Numbered from the stretch's first letter, positions 1 to 9,226 are shown. The stretch is 64,000 bases of DNA from Halobacterium sp. DL1 (GCA_000230955.3 CP007060.1:2046001-2110000), one strand, 5' to 3'. Numbers and translations are program-made. Notes: generated from the letters alone by a model not told the origin.

Positions 1-21
1 GTGGAGGATGCGGACCGCCAT
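1..21 (-). CDS. possible 5' end of a divergent gene leaving the window
   Basis: An ATG on the minus strand at 21 opens a reading frame (MAVRILH) that runs off the left edge. It would be divergent from the gene at 98. Seven residues are too few to identify a family, and no clear promoter sits at leaderless distance. This is only a possible start. Confidence 0.2.
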
Positions 22-97
22 TGTCGACCGGAGGCGCGCACCCCCAATGAGGGCTTCGACCGCGACTGATAAATGCCGGTAGCGGCTAGCTGGAGCC

Positions 98-337
98 ATG
101 TTGACGGTGGCGACCGACGACGGGGAGACGCTGTACGTCGCCGAGGACGAGGCCGAGCGCGGACAGGACGGCCCGTTCCTCGTCGTCTACCGCACGCCCG
201 AGCGGGAACGCCGGTGGGGCTGGTTTTGCACGAACTGCGAGTCCGTCGACAACGCGATGGACTCGATGGGGCGCATCGAGTGCAACGTCTGCGGGAACTT
301 CAAGAAGCCCGACGAGTGGGACTCTGCTCACGAGTAG
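98..337 (+). CDS. small zinc-ribbon protein, DUF5816-like
   Basis: A 79-residue acidic protein of unknown function. Two CxxC pairs (C44/C47 and C62/C65) are spaced like a zinc ribbon in the C-terminal half, after a short N-terminal segment that looks like beta strands. The tract between them (ESVDNAMDSMG) and the C-terminal PDEWD resemble a haloarchaeal family I recall as DUF5816; the name is from memory. An AT-rich tract (gataaat, 70-76) lies about 25 bp before the ATG, which fits a leaderless transcript. DNA or RNA binding is possible but unproven. Confidence 0.8.
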   Translation: MLTVATDDGETLYVAEDEAERGQDGPFLVVYRTPERERRWGWFCTNCESVDNAMDSMGRIECNVCGNFKKPDEWDSAHE

Positions 338-550
338 CGCGCCCGTCCTCCCGCAAGCCGGACGATATACACAACGTGTCGGGACCTGGGTGCACGAGCC
401 GCGTCGACAGCGAGAAGACGGCGGCTGGGCTCGACTGCGACTACCAGCGCCGGCGACTCCATGAATCGGACAGCTAGAGTTCCACTCCGATTGGTTTCCG
501 TTCGTCCAGTTTTCTGCGTCTTTCTTCGACGTTCTGCACACGGTGGGAAA

Positions 551-560
551 GCTTATAACC
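551..560 (+). promoter_or_regulatory. TATA box for the gene at 584
   Basis: The tract gcttataacc, preceded by purine-rich gggaaa (BRE-like), centres about 28 bp before the ATG at 584. This spacing predicts a leaderless transcript and supports 584 over the longer frame that opens at 461. Confidence 0.6.
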
Positions 561-583
561 TGCTTTGCCGAAGGGTAGTACGC

Positions 584-892
584 ATGGGGACTGTTACCAC
601 CCCTCCCGACGAGCAGGCCCGGTCGATCTTCGCCGACCTCGGGTACAGTCTCGCAGGTGACGGCGCGGAGTTCTCCGCGACTCGCGACTGGAAGGAGATA
701 CGAGTCTCCGCCGTCACAGAGCACGTCGACACGCCCGACGACAGCGGCTATCGCTGTTTCGTCACGTGGGCGGACGAGGCCGACGCACTCGAGCGAGAGT
801 TACGCCGCGTAGATCCGCCCTACGAGTGGGCGGTGATGGGGGTCGAAGAGGACGGCGACTACGAGGTAGCGCGCGCGCCGCCGGTCGAGTAA
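584..892 (+). CDS. small haloarchaeal protein of unknown function (DUF7116-like)
   Basis: A 102-residue soluble acidic protein starting MGTVTTPPDEQARS. It has a conserved-looking core (FADLGYSLAGDGAEF, then ATRDWKEIRV and a C-terminal YEWAVMGVEEDGDYEV). I recall this pattern from haloarchaeal genomes as DUF7116, with no known role. There is no signal peptide, membrane segment or cysteine motif. The ATG at 584 is chosen because a TATA box lies at the leaderless distance; the same frame extends back to 461, but that part reads as non-coding. Confidence 0.75.
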   Translation: MGTVTTPPDEQARSIFADLGYSLAGDGAEFSATRDWKEIRVSAVTEHVDTPDDSGYRCFVTWADEADALERELRRVDPPYEWAVMGVEEDGDYEVARAPPVE

Positions 893-928
893 CCGGCACG
901 CCCGCGGTATTTTTCGAGGAACTGCTGC

Positions 929-2113
929 CTACCGGAGGGACTCCCGCGTCGCCGCGAGTCCCGCGTCGGCGTCGACGTCCGCACCCAGCGCGTCGAAGGC
1001 GTCGGCGAGCGCCGCGACGACCAGGGTCACGTTCTCCGGGCGAGCGCCGTGGCCCATGCAGCCGATGCGGAACACGTCGCCCGACAGGTCGCCGAGCCCG
1101 GCGGCGATCTCGAGGTCGTAGGCGTCGAGCACGTAGTCGATGACCGCGCCGTCGTCGACGCCGTCGGGCACGCGGACGGCGTTGAGACTCGGCAGCCAGT
1201 AGTCGTCTTCCGGATTGAGGCCGAGCCCCATCGCCTCGACGCCGGCCTTCAGCGCGCCCGCCATCTCCAGGTGGCGCTCCCAGCGGTTCTCGATGCCCTC
1301 CTCGGCCACGAGGCGGAGTGCCTCCCGAAGCGCGTAGACGTTCGAGACCGGCGCTGTGTGGTGGTACGCGCGCTCGTCGCCCCAGTAGCCCTCCAGCAGC
1401 GAGAGGTCGAGGTACCACGAGCGAGCGGGCTCCTCGCGGTCCAGAACTTTGTCCATCGCACGGTCGTTCAGCGTCAGCGGACTGGCACCCGGCGGACAGG
1501 AGAGGCACTTCTGCGGGCCGGCGTACGCCGCGTCGATGTTCCAGTCGTCGACGCGCAGTTCGACGCCGCCGATGCTCGTCACTGTGTCGGCGATCACGAG
1601 CGCGTCGTGGTCGTGGGCAGCCTCGGTGATGGCGGGCACGTTCGGCTGCTTCGCGCCCGTGGACGTCTCCGCGTGGACGAACCCGAAGACGTCCGGGTCG
1701 TACTCCTCGCAGGCGTCGGCCACGTCGTCGGGGTCCAGGGGTTCCCCCCACGGGGCGCCGACGCGCACCACGTCGCCACCCGCCCGGCGCGCCATCTCCG
1801 CCATCCGGTCGCCAAAGTAGCCGTTCGTCGGCGCGAGGAACGTGTCCCCGGGTTCGACGAGGTTGCCGATGGCCGCCTCCATCGCCGCGCTCCCCGTCCC
1901 CGAGACGGGAATCGTCCACTCGTTGTCCGTCTGGAACGCGTACCGGAGCAGTTCCTGGGTCTCGTCCATGATGTCGACGAACGACGGGTCGAGGTGGCCC
2001 ACGAGCGGCGTGCTCATCGCCCTCAGCACGCGCGGGTGGACCGGGCTCGGCCCCGGACCCATCAGCGTTCGCTGCGGCGGATTCAGCTCGCCCACGTCTG
2101 GCGCGTCTGTCAT
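929..2113 (-). CDS. class V aminotransferase, alanine-glyoxylate / serine-pyruvate type
   Basis: A 394-residue PLP enzyme of the AGXT group in class V. Members move amino groups between alanine or serine and glyoxylate or pyruvate. The N-terminal signature GPGPSPVHPRVL is clear (residues 19-30). D176 in IADTVTSIGG should hold the pyridine nitrogen, and K202 in GPQKCLSCPPG is the expected Schiff-base lysine. The length is normal for the family. The ATG at 2113 gives the usual short N-terminus; a further ATG at 2140 adds nine residues unlike the family. Substrate preference cannot be read from the sequence. Haloarchaeal members sit in serine and glycine metabolism. Confidence 0.92.
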   Translation of the reverse strand: MTDAPDVGELNPPQRTLMGPGPSPVHPRVLRAMSTPLVGHLDPSFVDIMDETQELLRYAFQTDNEWTIPVSGTGSAAMEAAIGNLVEPGDTFLAPTNGYFGDRMAEMARRAGGDVVRVGAPWGEPLDPDDVADACEEYDPDVFGFVHAETSTGAKQPNVPAITEAAHDHDALVIADTVTSIGGVELRVDDWNIDAAYAGPQKCLSCPPGASPLTLNDRAMDKVLDREEPARSWYLDLSLLEGYWGDERAYHHTAPVSNVYALREALRLVAEEGIENRWERHLEMAGALKAGVEAMGLGLNPEDDYWLPSLNAVRVPDGVDDGAVIDYVLDAYDLEIAAGLGDLSGDVFRIGCMGHGARPENVTLVVAALADAFDALGADVDADAGLAATRESLR

Positions 2114-2200
2114 GGCAACACACGCGTCCGGAGCGAGCAAGAAAGTTCGGGATGCGGGAGTCGTCGGCGGAGTTACGTGACCCCCGTGTGAACGGCCGGT

Positions 2201-2746
2201 ATGCAGACCGACACGCCGTCGTCGCTGACGGAGGTGGTGGACAGGGCCATCGACGGGTTCCTGGGCAACGTCGTCGACGCCCTCCCGGAGATACTCACCG
2301 GCCTCGTCTTCCTCGCGCTCGCGGCGGTCCTCATCAGGCTAGTCGTCGCCGTCGTGCGGTGGTTCCTGCGTCGCATCTACCACAGCCAACCCATCTACGT
2401 CCAGCTGGGCGGCACGCTCGCGTCCATCGGGCTCTGGTTCGGGGCGCTGCTGGCGTTCCTCTCCGCCGTCGGCCTCCCGGAGATCGCGGCCGCGCTCGGC
2501 ACCGCCTCCGGGTTCCTCGCACTCGGCGTCTCCTACGCCCTCTCCGGGATGCTCGCCGACGCCGTCGCGGGCATCTACCTCCTCCGCGACCCGGACTTCA
2601 ACCCCGGCGACACCGTCGTCGCGGGCGACGTGACCGGCACCGTGAAGACCATCGAACTCCGGAAGACGCGCTTCGAGGTCGGCGACGACACCGTGGTGCG
2701 TGCCAACGCGGAGGTCGAGAAGAAGTGGACGAAGAAGGCCGAGTGA
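2201..2746 (+). CDS. small MscS-type mechanosensitive channel domain protein
   Basis: A 181-residue membrane protein with three predicted helices (about 31-55, 68-90 and 95-127), followed by a short beta domain (RDPDFNPGDTVVAGDVTGTVKTIELRKTRF). This matches the pore helix and beta domain of MscS channels. It is short: it stops after the beta domain and lacks the C-terminal alpha/beta vestibule of E. coli MscS. Glycine and alanine in the third helix (ALGTASGFLALGVSYALSGM) fit the tightly packed MscS pore. Likely roles are osmotic release or small-ion passage. It is a single gene, divergent from the aminotransferase. Confidence 0.88.
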   Translation: MQTDTPSSLTEVVDRAIDGFLGNVVDALPEILTGLVFLALAAVLIRLVVAVVRWFLRRIYHSQPIYVQLGGTLASIGLWFGALLAFLSAVGLPEIAAALGTASGFLALGVSYALSGMLADAVAGIYLLRDPDFNPGDTVVAGDVTGTVKTIELRKTRFEVGDDTVVRANAEVEKKWTKKAE

Positions 2747-2780
2747 GCCCCGTTTCGGGGGGCGCCGCCGCACCCGCGTG

Positions 2781-2788
2781 CTTATGAG
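2781..2788 (+). promoter_or_regulatory. TATA-like box for the gene at 2813
   Basis: cttatgag centres about 28 bp before the ATG at 2813, the leaderless spacing seen elsewhere in this window. Confidence 0.45.
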
Positions 2789-2812
2789 TGGGCGCGCCGT
2801 AGGCCGAACATA

Positions 2813-3736
2813 ATGTTCGTCGGCCACGCCACGTTCGCGTTCGGCGTGATCGCCCTCCTCGCGCTCCGCCTCGGGGCGTCCCGGGAGCGCGCGCTGGTCC
2901 TCGGGGTCTTCGCCGGCCTCTTCGCCGCTGTCCCCGACGTGGACATGGCGTACGCGGTCGTCGGCCTCGTCGCCGCGGACCCGACCACGCCGTCCGCCGC
3001 CGTCAACTCGTTCTGGGGCGCCTCGACGGTCGTCCACCGCGCGGTGACGCACTCGCTCGTCGTCGCCCTGCCAGCCGCCGCGGGGTTCGCGCTCGCGCCC
3101 ACGCACCGGCGTGTCGCGGCGAGCGTGCTGGTCGCCATGGTCGCGGCCGTCGCCCTCGTCTCCGGCCCCCTCGGCGTGTTCGTCGTCGCGCTGTTCGCCG
3201 CCGCCGGCTGGCTCGTCGCCGTCGGCGGCCACCGCTTCGGGGTGCGCGGGAAGAGCCTGTTCGGCGTCGCGCTGTTCGGGCTCGCCAGCCACCCGTTCGG
3301 CGACCTGTTCACGGGCCAACCGCCGCGCCTGTTCTACCCCCTCGATGTCGTCGTCTTCGACGGCCGCATCGCGCTCTCCGCGGACCCCACGTTCCACCTG
3401 CTCGGCGCGTTCGGCGTCGAACTCGTCGCGATCTGGGTGGGCGTTGTGGGCGCGCTCGCGCTCGCCGACCACCGGCTCACCGACCACATGGACGGCCGCG
3501 CGGCGGCCGGCACGGCGTACGCGCTCGCTGTGTTCGTGATGCCACCGCCGACCCTCGACGTCTCCTACCACTTCGTGTTCGGCGTCGTCGCCGTCGGCCT
3601 CGTCGCCTCCGTCCCCGTCCCGCGAGGACGCTCGATTCCCCGCCCGACGCCGTTCAACGCGCTCGTGACCGGGCTGACGACGGTCACAGTCGCCGGAGCC
3701 GCCTACGCCGTGGCGTACGCCGCGGGACTCGCATGA
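2813..3736 (+). CDS. membrane-bound metal-dependent hydrolase, YdjM/DUF457 type
   Basis: A 307-residue multi-pass membrane protein. The N-terminus MFVGHATFAFGV, then DVDMAYAVVGLV and WGASTVVHRAVTHSLV, places histidines and aspartates as in the YdjM (DUF457) family, where they are thought to bind a metal near the membrane face; a second cluster is SHPFGDLFTG. At least seven hydrophobic segments follow. The family has no settled substrate. The next gene starts about 50 bp downstream and is also a membrane protein. Confidence 0.85.
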   Translation: MFVGHATFAFGVIALLALRLGASRERALVLGVFAGLFAAVPDVDMAYAVVGLVAADPTTPSAAVNSFWGASTVVHRAVTHSLVVALPAAAGFALAPTHRRVAASVLVAMVAAVALVSGPLGVFVVALFAAAGWLVAVGGHRFGVRGKSLFGVALFGLASHPFGDLFTGQPPRLFYPLDVVVFDGRIALSADPTFHLLGAFGVELVAIWVGVVGALALADHRLTDHMDGRAAAGTAYALAVFVMPPPTLDVSYHFVFGVVAVGLVASVPVPRGRSIPRPTPFNALVTGLTTVTVAGAAYAVAYAAGLA

Positions 3737-3787
3737 CCCGGGTACTGCAGCCAGACGTTTGTTAAGGGAGGGGTGTGAGTTCTGGAT

Positions 3788-4432
3788 ATGACTAAGACTG
3801 ACCGCCTCTCGCCGCTGATCAAGGACCAGCGGACGAACGCAGTAGTCGCGTGGCTGCTGGTCCTGTTCGTCGCGCTCGTCGGCGTCGAGAGCGCGCCCGA
3901 AGACCTCGTCTGGGTGACGTTCTCCGCGGCCGTCGTGGTCGTCGTGCTGGTACCGCCGGTGGCGTTCCGGAACGCGGCCGCGATGCTACCCTGGGAGGTG
4001 CTCCTCCTCGTCGCGCTGCCCGTCTTCGGCCGCGCGTTCACCGCGCCCGGCCTCTCCAGCGACGTGGCGACGTACCTCGCGGTGGCCGGTCTCGCGCTCG
4101 TCATCGCCGTCGAACTCGACGTGTTCACGCCGGTCGGGATGACGAACTGGTTCGCGGTGCTGTTCGTCGTCATCGGGACGATGGCGGCCGCGGGCCTGTG
4201 GGCCGTCGTCCAGTGGACCTCCGACGTGCTCCTGGGCACCTCGTTCATCCTGCCCGCCGAGCCACCGTTGACGGAGGCCCAGGAGTCGGTCGCGCTGAAC
4301 GCGCTGATGTGGGACTTCGTCGCCGCGACGGCCGTCGGCGTGCTCGCCGGCGCCATCTTCGTGGTCTACTTCCGGCGGCGGGCCAACCCCCGCGTTCGTC
4401 TCCCCCAAAACGTCGAGGAGGTGGTCGAATGA
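3788..4432 (+). CDS. haloarchaeal integral membrane protein, function unknown
   Basis: A 214-residue protein with six or so hydrophobic helices, a short basic N-terminus ([17 protein letters not shown]) and a basic cytoplasmic tail ([13 protein letters not shown]). I recognise no catalytic motif. Its stop codon overlaps the ATG of the next membrane gene (ATGA at 4429-4432), so the two are almost certainly co-translated and may form one complex. A purine-rich tract (gggagggg, near 3768) upstream of the start could be a ribosome binding site. Confidence 0.8.
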   Translation: MTKTDRLSPLIKDQRTNAVVAWLLVLFVALVGVESAPEDLVWVTFSAAVVVVVLVPPVAFRNAAAMLPWEVLLLVALPVFGRAFTAPGLSSDVATYLAVAGLALVIAVELDVFTPVGMTNWFAVLFVVIGTMAAAGLWAVVQWTSDVLLGTSFILPAEPPLTEAQESVALNALMWDFVAATAVGVLAGAIFVVYFRRRANPRVRLPQNVEEVVE

Positions 4433-5097
4433 GGCTCCGCGACCGTGTCGGGCTCTCCGAGCACCGCCAGGGCCAGCTCTCGCGGGCGATGCAGCTCACG
4501 CTCGTCGGCTTCGTCTTCGTGGGGTTCTACCGGATGAATCCCGGCATCATCGTCAACTCCGGTCTGGGCCTGCTCATCACGTACGTCCCGGCCGCGCTCG
4601 AACGCGACTACGACATCCCGATGGACGCCGGGCTGACCCTCTGGATTACGGCGGCGGTGTTCCTGCACGCGCTGGGCACCGTCGGCCTCCCCGGGAGTTC
4701 GACGACGTTCTACGGGCCCGGCGGCATCTCGTGGTGGGACCACCTCACCCACGCGCTGTCGTCCTCGCTGGTCGCGGCCGCTGGCTACGCGACCGTCCGC
4801 GGACTCGACGAACACCACGCCGACATCGACCTCCCGCCGAAGTTCATCTTCGTCTTCCTGCTGCTGTTCGTGATGGCGTTCGGCGTCGCCTGGGAGGTCA
4901 TCGAGTTCGTCGTCGGCTATCTGGGCTCCGTCATGGGCGGGAACATCCTCACCATCTACGGCATCGAGGACACCATCCTCGACCTCATCTTCAACACGCT
5001 CGGCGGCGTACTCGTCGCCGTTTGGGGGACGGCGTACCTCACCGACGTCTCGGCAGCCGTCCGCGACCGCTTCGACGGCAGGATGGCCGGCGACTAG
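4429..5097 (+). CDS. haloarchaeal integral membrane protein, partner of the gene at 3788
   Basis: A 222-residue membrane protein with about five hydrophobic segments. The start at 4429 overlaps the previous stop by four bases; the frame is open further upstream, but that part is only a shadow of the first gene. A central [26 protein letters not shown] segment carries two histidines and an aspartate inside or next to the membrane, and a later [10 protein letters not shown] motif recalls small DUF2238-like membrane proteins. No function is assigned. Confidence 0.82.
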   Translation: MRLRDRVGLSEHRQGQLSRAMQLTLVGFVFVGFYRMNPGIIVNSGLGLLITYVPAALERDYDIPMDAGLTLWITAAVFLHALGTVGLPGSSTTFYGPGGISWWDHLTHALSSSLVAAAGYATVRGLDEHHADIDLPPKFIFVFLLLFVMAFGVAWEVIEFVVGYLGSVMGGNILTIYGIEDTILDLIFNTLGGVLVAVWGTAYLTDVSAAVRDRFDGRMAGD

Positions 5098-5105
5098 CTT
5101 TATCC
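5098..5105 (+). promoter_or_regulatory. TATA box of the dodecin gene
   Basis: ctttatcc begins at the previous stop codon and centres about 28 bp before the dodecin ATG (5130), giving a leaderless transcript. Confidence 0.6.
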
Positions 5106-5129
5106 GGCGCGCGGCGGTACACTGTACTG

Positions 5130-5330
5130 ATGGTCTACAAGAAGATCGAACTCATCGGCACCAGCGAGGAGAGCTTCGACGCCGCCGCGGACGACGCCAT
5201 CGACCGCGCCGAGGACACGCTCGAGAACGTGAAGTGGGCGGAAGTCGTCGACCAGGGCGTCGAGATAGCGAACGCGGAGAACAGGCAGTACCAGGTGGAG
5301 ATGAAGGTCGCCTTCGAACTCGAGGGCTAG
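5130..5330 (+). CDS. dodecin, flavin-binding storage protein
   Basis: A 66-residue protein matching dodecins, hollow dodecamers that bind and quench riboflavin-type flavins in pairs; the halophile protein from Halobacterium salinarum is the founding structure. It has [16 protein letters not shown] at the N-terminus, W36 in [10 protein letters not shown] (the tryptophan that stacks on the flavin) and [12 protein letters not shown] near the end. The length is normal. It is expressed from its own leaderless promoter. The stop overlaps the stop of the convergent IscA-like gene in a shared CTAG. Confidence 0.95.
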   Translation: MVYKKIELIGTSEESFDAAADDAIDRAEDTLENVKWAEVVDQGVEIANAENRQYQVEMKVAFELEG

Positions 5331-5692
5331 GTGCGGAACGACTCGCCGCAGCCACACTCGCTCTCGACGTTCGGGTTCTGGACGTGGAACCCGGCACCCT
5401 GCAGGCCGCCCTCGTAGGCGAGCTGGCTGCCGCCGACGTAGTTCAGGCTCGACTGGTCGACGAACAGGCGGATGCCGTTGCTCTCGAATATTTCGTCCTC
5501 GGGTTCCGGCTCGTTCTCGAAGCGCATCCCGTAGGAGAGCCCTGCACAGCCGCCCTGCTGGACGTAGAGTCGGAGTCCCGCTACGTCCTCGTCCATCCCC
5601 TCGCTGTCCATCAGCTCCGTGGCCTGCTCGGCAGCGGACTCGGTGGCCGTGACGACCTCCCCTCCCTCGCCCTGTTCGACGGTCGTGCTCAT
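5327..5692 (-). CDS. A-type iron-sulfur assembly protein, IscA/HesB/ErpA family
   Basis: A 121-residue protein that carries or delivers Fe-S clusters. The three family cysteines are present: C49 in [12 protein letters not shown] and C113/C115 in [10 protein letters not shown]. The N-terminal 30 residues are an acidic extension common in haloarchaea. The start is set at ATG 5692; a GTG six bases upstream would add two residues. It lies convergent to dodecin (shared CTAG at 5327-5330) and about 40 bp downstream of hisD, so it could be read from either its own or the hisD promoter. Confidence 0.93.
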   Translation of the reverse strand: MSTTVEQGEGGEVVTATESAAEQATELMDSEGMDEDVAGLRLYVQQGGCAGLSYGMRFENEPEPEDEIFESNGIRLFVDQSSLNYVGGSQLAYEGGLQGAGFHVQNPNVESECGCGESFRT

Positions 5693-5732
5693 GAGCACAC
5701 CTTCGCAAGCAGCGGGGAAAAGGATGACGCCC

Positions 5733-7010
5733 CTACTCGTCCGCGAACCGCGCGTCGACGCTCGCCGCGTGTCCCTCCAGTCCCTCGGCGTCCGCGAGCG
5801 TCGTGATGGTCTCCCGGAGTTCCTCCAGCGCGTCCCGGTCGAGGCGCTGGACGGTCGTCGAGCGGACGAACGTGTCGACGCTGAGGCCCCCGGTGACCTT
5901 CGCTAGCCCGTTCGTCGGCAGCACGTGGTTCGTGCCGGTGGCGTAGTCGCCCGCCGCGACGGGGGCGTACGGCCCGAGGAACACCGACCCGGCGCTGTCG
6001 ACGCGGTCGAGGATGGCCTCGTCGTCGTCGGCCTGGATGGAGAGGTGTTCGGCGGCGTACGCCTCGGCGAACAGCACCGCTTCGCTCATCGAGCGCGCCA
6101 CGAACACGCCGCTCGCGTCGCTCCCCAGGGCTTCTTCGATGGTTTCCGCGCGAGCCCGGTCGTCGATTCTTTCCTCGAGTTCCTCGCAGATGGCGTCGGC
6201 CGTCGCCTCGTCGTCGGTCACCGCGACGACGCTCGCGTCCGGGTCGTGTTCGGCCTGCGCGAGCAGGTCCGCAGCCACGAACCCCGGTTCGGCGGTCTCG
6301 TCCGCGACCACGAGCAGTTCGGAGGGACCGGCGAGGAAATCGATCTCCACGTCGCCCCGGACCTCGGCCTTCGCCGCGGTCACCCACTTGTTTCCCGGGC
6401 CGACGACCTTCTGGACGCGGTCGACGGTCTCCGTGCCGTAGGCCAGCGCCGCGACCGCCTGTGCGCCCCCCGCGGCGTACACCCGGTCGGCGCCCGCGGC
6501 GTGGATGGCCGCCAGCGTCACCGGGTTCAGCTCCGCCGCCGGCGGCGTCGCCACCGCGACCTGGTCGACGCCCGCGACGCGGGCGGGAATCACGCCCATC
6601 AGCACCGACGACGGGTAGGCCGCGGTACCGCCCGGAGCGTAGACGCCGACGCGTTCGAGCGGCCGGAACCGCCGCCCGAGCTCTCTCCCCTCACCGAACT
6701 CCTGGCGCCAGTCCTCGGGCACCTGGGCCTCGTGGAACGCCCGGACGTTCGCCGCGGCGTCCTCGATGGCGTCGCGCGTCGCGCCGTCTATCTCGTCGTA
6801 GGCGCGCTCGGCGGCGTCGGTGACGTCGAGGTTGCCGACCTCCACGTCGTCGAACTCGCTGGCGAACTGGCGGAGCGCCACGTCGCCCTCCGTCCGCACG
6901 CGGTCGACGATGTCCCGCACGTCCGAGCGGACGGCGTCGACGCCCGCGTCGCGCTCGAACAGCGCGCGGCGCCGCTCCGGCCCGAGGTCCGCGACGGCTT
7001 CGTAGTCCAT
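5733..7010 (-). CDS. hisD: histidinol dehydrogenase
   Basis: A 425-residue zinc enzyme performing the last two oxidations of histidine biosynthesis (L-histidinol to L-histidine with two NAD+). Visible hallmarks are GPGNKWVTAAKAEV near residue 200, AGPSELLVVADE near 225, the zinc ligands Q252 and H255 in QAEHDPDASV, AAGDYATGTNHVLPT with the third ligand and a conserved histidine, and H414 in LEGHAASVDAR. Full length and intact. No other his gene lies next to it, in keeping with scattered his genes in haloarchaea. Confidence 0.97.
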   Translation of the reverse strand: MDYEAVADLGPERRRALFERDAGVDAVRSDVRDIVDRVRTEGDVALRQFASEFDDVEVGNLDVTDAAERAYDEIDGATRDAIEDAAANVRAFHEAQVPEDWRQEFGEGRELGRRFRPLERVGVYAPGGTAAYPSSVLMGVIPARVAGVDQVAVATPPAAELNPVTLAAIHAAGADRVYAAGGAQAVAALAYGTETVDRVQKVVGPGNKWVTAAKAEVRGDVEIDFLAGPSELLVVADETAEPGFVAADLLAQAEHDPDASVVAVTDDEATADAICEELEERIDDRARAETIEEALGSDASGVFVARSMSEAVLFAEAYAAEHLSIQADDDEAILDRVDSAGSVFLGPYAPVAAGDYATGTNHVLPTNGLAKVTGGLSVDTFVRSTTVQRLDRDALEELRETITTLADAEGLEGHAASVDARFADE

Positions 7011-7068
7011 GCTGCGCCCTACGCAGGGCCGCCGAAAAACGGTTTCTACACGCGGTCGGGGAGCGTCG

Positions 7069-7437
7069 TCACCGGATGGAGGGAAGCTCCAGGCGGGTCG
7101 CTAGCTCGCGGCTGGGTTCGGCGAGCGCGACGAGTTCACGCTCCTGGCTGTACTCGACGACGCCAGCGTCGGCCATCTTCGGCACGTGGACGTGGTAGAG
7201 GTCGGTGTGGATGGCGGCGACGTCCTCGGCGGAGATCTCGGTGATGCGGGCGTCGTGTTCCCAGACGGCGAGTTCGTCGGCCACGTCCGGCAGCGTGAGA
7301 GGGGTGTCGTACTCCGCGAGGCAGGCGACGACGAAGCGCCGACGGGGGTTGGACAGTACGTCCATGAGGTCGTCAGTGTCCACGTCGACGGCGGCGAGTG
7401 CAGCGTGGTCGACCCTGACACCTTCGTCTGCAGTCAT
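7069..7437 (-). CDS. winged-helix regulator-like protein (DUF7344 type)
   Basis: A 122-residue acidic protein. The segment LMDVLSNPRRRFVVACLAEYDTPLTLPDVADELAVWE is the typical opening of haloarchaeal winged-helix domains (a 'dropping N-P-R-R-R' helix, then a helix-turn-helix), and DLYHVHVPKMADAGVVEYSQERELVAL is the recognition helix and wing. I recall this as DUF7344. DNA binding is likely; the target is unknown. It stands alone between hisD and the histidine kinase. Confidence 0.82.
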   Translation of the reverse strand: MTADEGVRVDHAALAAVDVDTDDLMDVLSNPRRRFVVACLAEYDTPLTLPDVADELAVWEHDARITEISAEDVAAIHTDLYHVHVPKMADAGVVEYSQERELVALAEPSRELATRLELPSIR

Positions 7438-7544
7438 TGTGACTTAGATTCGTCCCCACGGTAATGAGCTGTCGGTCTCATAGATAAGGTCTTTAAGAGT
7501 CGTCGGCGGTGATTCGCCAGTTCCCGGCGGCCCCGAAATCGCAC

Positions 7545-7566
7545 ACCGCCGGCTGTCTCCGGCGGT
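7545..7566. other. intergenic hairpin, 8-bp stem
   Basis: Perfect arms accgccgg and ccggcggt with a six-base loop, in the 193-bp gap after the histidine kinase stop. It may end or stabilise the kinase mRNA; on the plus strand it is followed by ttt, but no plus-strand gene precedes it. Confidence 0.35.
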
Positions 7567-7630
7567 TTCGTGGCGCTTCCACCGCGAGGGTGGGCCTGCT
7601 ACGGAGTCGGGGCCGCTGGCTGCACTGGAG

Positions 7631-9226
7631 TCACCCGCTGTAGGTCCCTTCTGTCGGCAGCGTGAACGAGAACGTGGTCCCCTCGCCGGGCGCCGAGTCG
7701 ACTCGGATGTCGCCGCCGTGGCGCTCGACGATGCGTTCGCAGAGCGCCAGCCCGATGCCGGTGCCCGCGTGTTCGTCCTGGCTGTGGAGGCGCTGGAACA
7801 CCTCGAAGACGCGGTCGGCGTTCTCCGCGTCGATGCCGATACCCTCGTCGCGCACCGACACCACCCACTCCCCCGCCTGGCGCTCCGCGGTGACGTCCAC
7901 CCGCGGTGGTTCGTCGCCGCTGTACTCGATGGCGTTGTCCAGGAGGTTCTGGAACAGCTGTCGCAACTGCCCCGGGTCGCCGTCCACGACCGGGAGGGGG
8001 TCGTGCGTGATCGCTGCGTCCGTCTCCTCGACGCGCACCTGCAGGTCGTCGAGGACGTCTGACAGCACCCCGTCAAGGTCGACTGGCTCGAACGGGTCGC
8101 CCTGCGTCTCCACGCGGGAGTACTCCAGCAGCCCCTCGATCATCGCGCGCATCCGCTCGGCACCGTCCACCGCGAACTCGATGAACTCCCGGCCGTCCTC
8201 GTCGAGGTCCTCGCCGTACCGGTCCTCGACCAGCTGGAGGTAGCTCGACACCATCCGCAGGGGCTCCTGGAGGTCGTGAGATGCCGCGTACGCGAACTGC
8301 TCGAGGCGCTCGTTCGACGCCTCCAGTTTCCGCTCGTATTCCTTGCGCTCGGTGACGTCGCGGACGATGCCGGTGAAGAAGCGCTCGCCGTCGTACTCGG
8401 CCTCGCTGAACGAGATGGCGAGCGGAATCTCGGTGCCGTCCCGGTGGCGCCCGGGCGCCTCGACGAGGTCCCAGTCGAGGTTCTTCTCGCCCGTCTCGAG
8501 GTAGTTCCCTAGCGCCTGGAAGTGCCGCTCGGCGACGTCGGAAGCCATCAACATCGCCAACGGTTCCCCCACGAGTTCCGCCGGTTCGTAGCCGAAGATG
8601 TCCTCGACGGCCGGGTTCACCGACTGGACGACGCTTCGCTCGTCGATAGTGACGATGGCGTCGTTGGCCGCCTGCGTGAGCGCCCGGTACTGCTCGAGGC
8701 GCCGCTGGTTGTTCGACCCCTCGCGGTCGAGTGCCGAGGCGAGGACCCCTGCGACGCGCTGGAGGAACGCCCCATCATGCTCCGTGAACGCCCGAGGCTC
8801 GGTCGTATGGACGCTCAACACACCCCACGGGTCCGCGACGGGTCCGACGACCACGCCGACGCCACCCACGGCGTCGTGGCCCTCGAGCAGGTCCGACTCG
8901 GGCGTCCCTTCCACGTCCGCCACAACCGGCTCCTCCGAGGTAAGCACGCCCCACAGCCACGAGTCCTCGTCCGCGGTGACCGTCGCCGTTCCGACCGCGT
9001 CCGTCCGCCAGCCCACCCCCTCGCGGAGCAGGAGTTCGTCGGCGGCGCGCCGTTCGAACACCGCGACGTAGGCGGCCTCCAGGGAGTCCGCGGCAGCCTC
9101 GGCCGCGTGGTGTAGCAGCTCGTCGGTGTCGCTGGTCTCGAGGGCCACCTGGCCGAGTTCCGCGAGGCGTTCCTGTCGGCGGCCGCTCTCCCGAAGCGCG
9201 GCGTCCGAATCGGAGCGCTGGTCCAT
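7631..9226 (-). CDS. GAF-PAS sensor histidine kinase
   Basis: A 531-residue soluble sensor kinase. Order of parts: a short N-terminal coiled segment, a GAF domain (about 20-170, with GVLSVHTTEPRAFTEHD), a PAS domain (about 180-300, with FGYEPAELVGEPL and GIVRDVTERKEYER), a HisKA dimerisation helix with phosphoacceptor H317 in YAASHDLQEPLRMVSSYL, and a HATPase domain with N box (QNLLDNAIEYSG), G1 (VRDEGIGID) and G2 (GTGIGLALC). There is no membrane segment and no receiver domain, and no response regulator lies next door. The ligand or redox cue is not readable. Confidence 0.93.
   Translation of the reverse strand: MDQRSDSDAALRESGRRQERLAELGQVALETSDTDELLHHAAEAAADSLEAAYVAVFERRAADELLLREGVGWRTDAVGTATVTADEDSWLWGVLTSEEPVVADVEGTPESDLLEGHDAVGGVGVVVGPVADPWGVLSVHTTEPRAFTEHDGAFLQRVAGVLASALDREGSNNQRRLEQYRALTQAANDAIVTIDERSVVQSVNPAVEDIFGYEPAELVGEPLAMLMASDVAERHFQALGNYLETGEKNLDWDLVEAPGRHRDGTEIPLAISFSEAEYDGERFFTGIVRDVTERKEYERKLEASNERLEQFAYAASHDLQEPLRMVSSYLQLVEDRYGEDLDEDGREFIEFAVDGAERMRAMIEGLLEYSRVETQGDPFEPVDLDGVLSDVLDDLQVRVEETDAAITHDPLPVVDGDPGQLRQLFQNLLDNAIEYSGDEPPRVDVTAERQAGEWVVSVRDEGIGIDAENADRVFEVFQRLHSQDEHAGTGIGLALCERIVERHGGDIRVDSAPGEGTTFSFTLPTEGTYSG

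Noticed and set aside
461-583. N-terminal extension of the gene at 584
   Set aside because: The frame is open, but it reads through the TATA box at 551-560, and the added residues are basic and unlike the acidic protein.
1049-2191. 380-residue plus-strand open frame
   Set aside because: Antisense to the class V aminotransferase, which has its PLP lysine and expected length.
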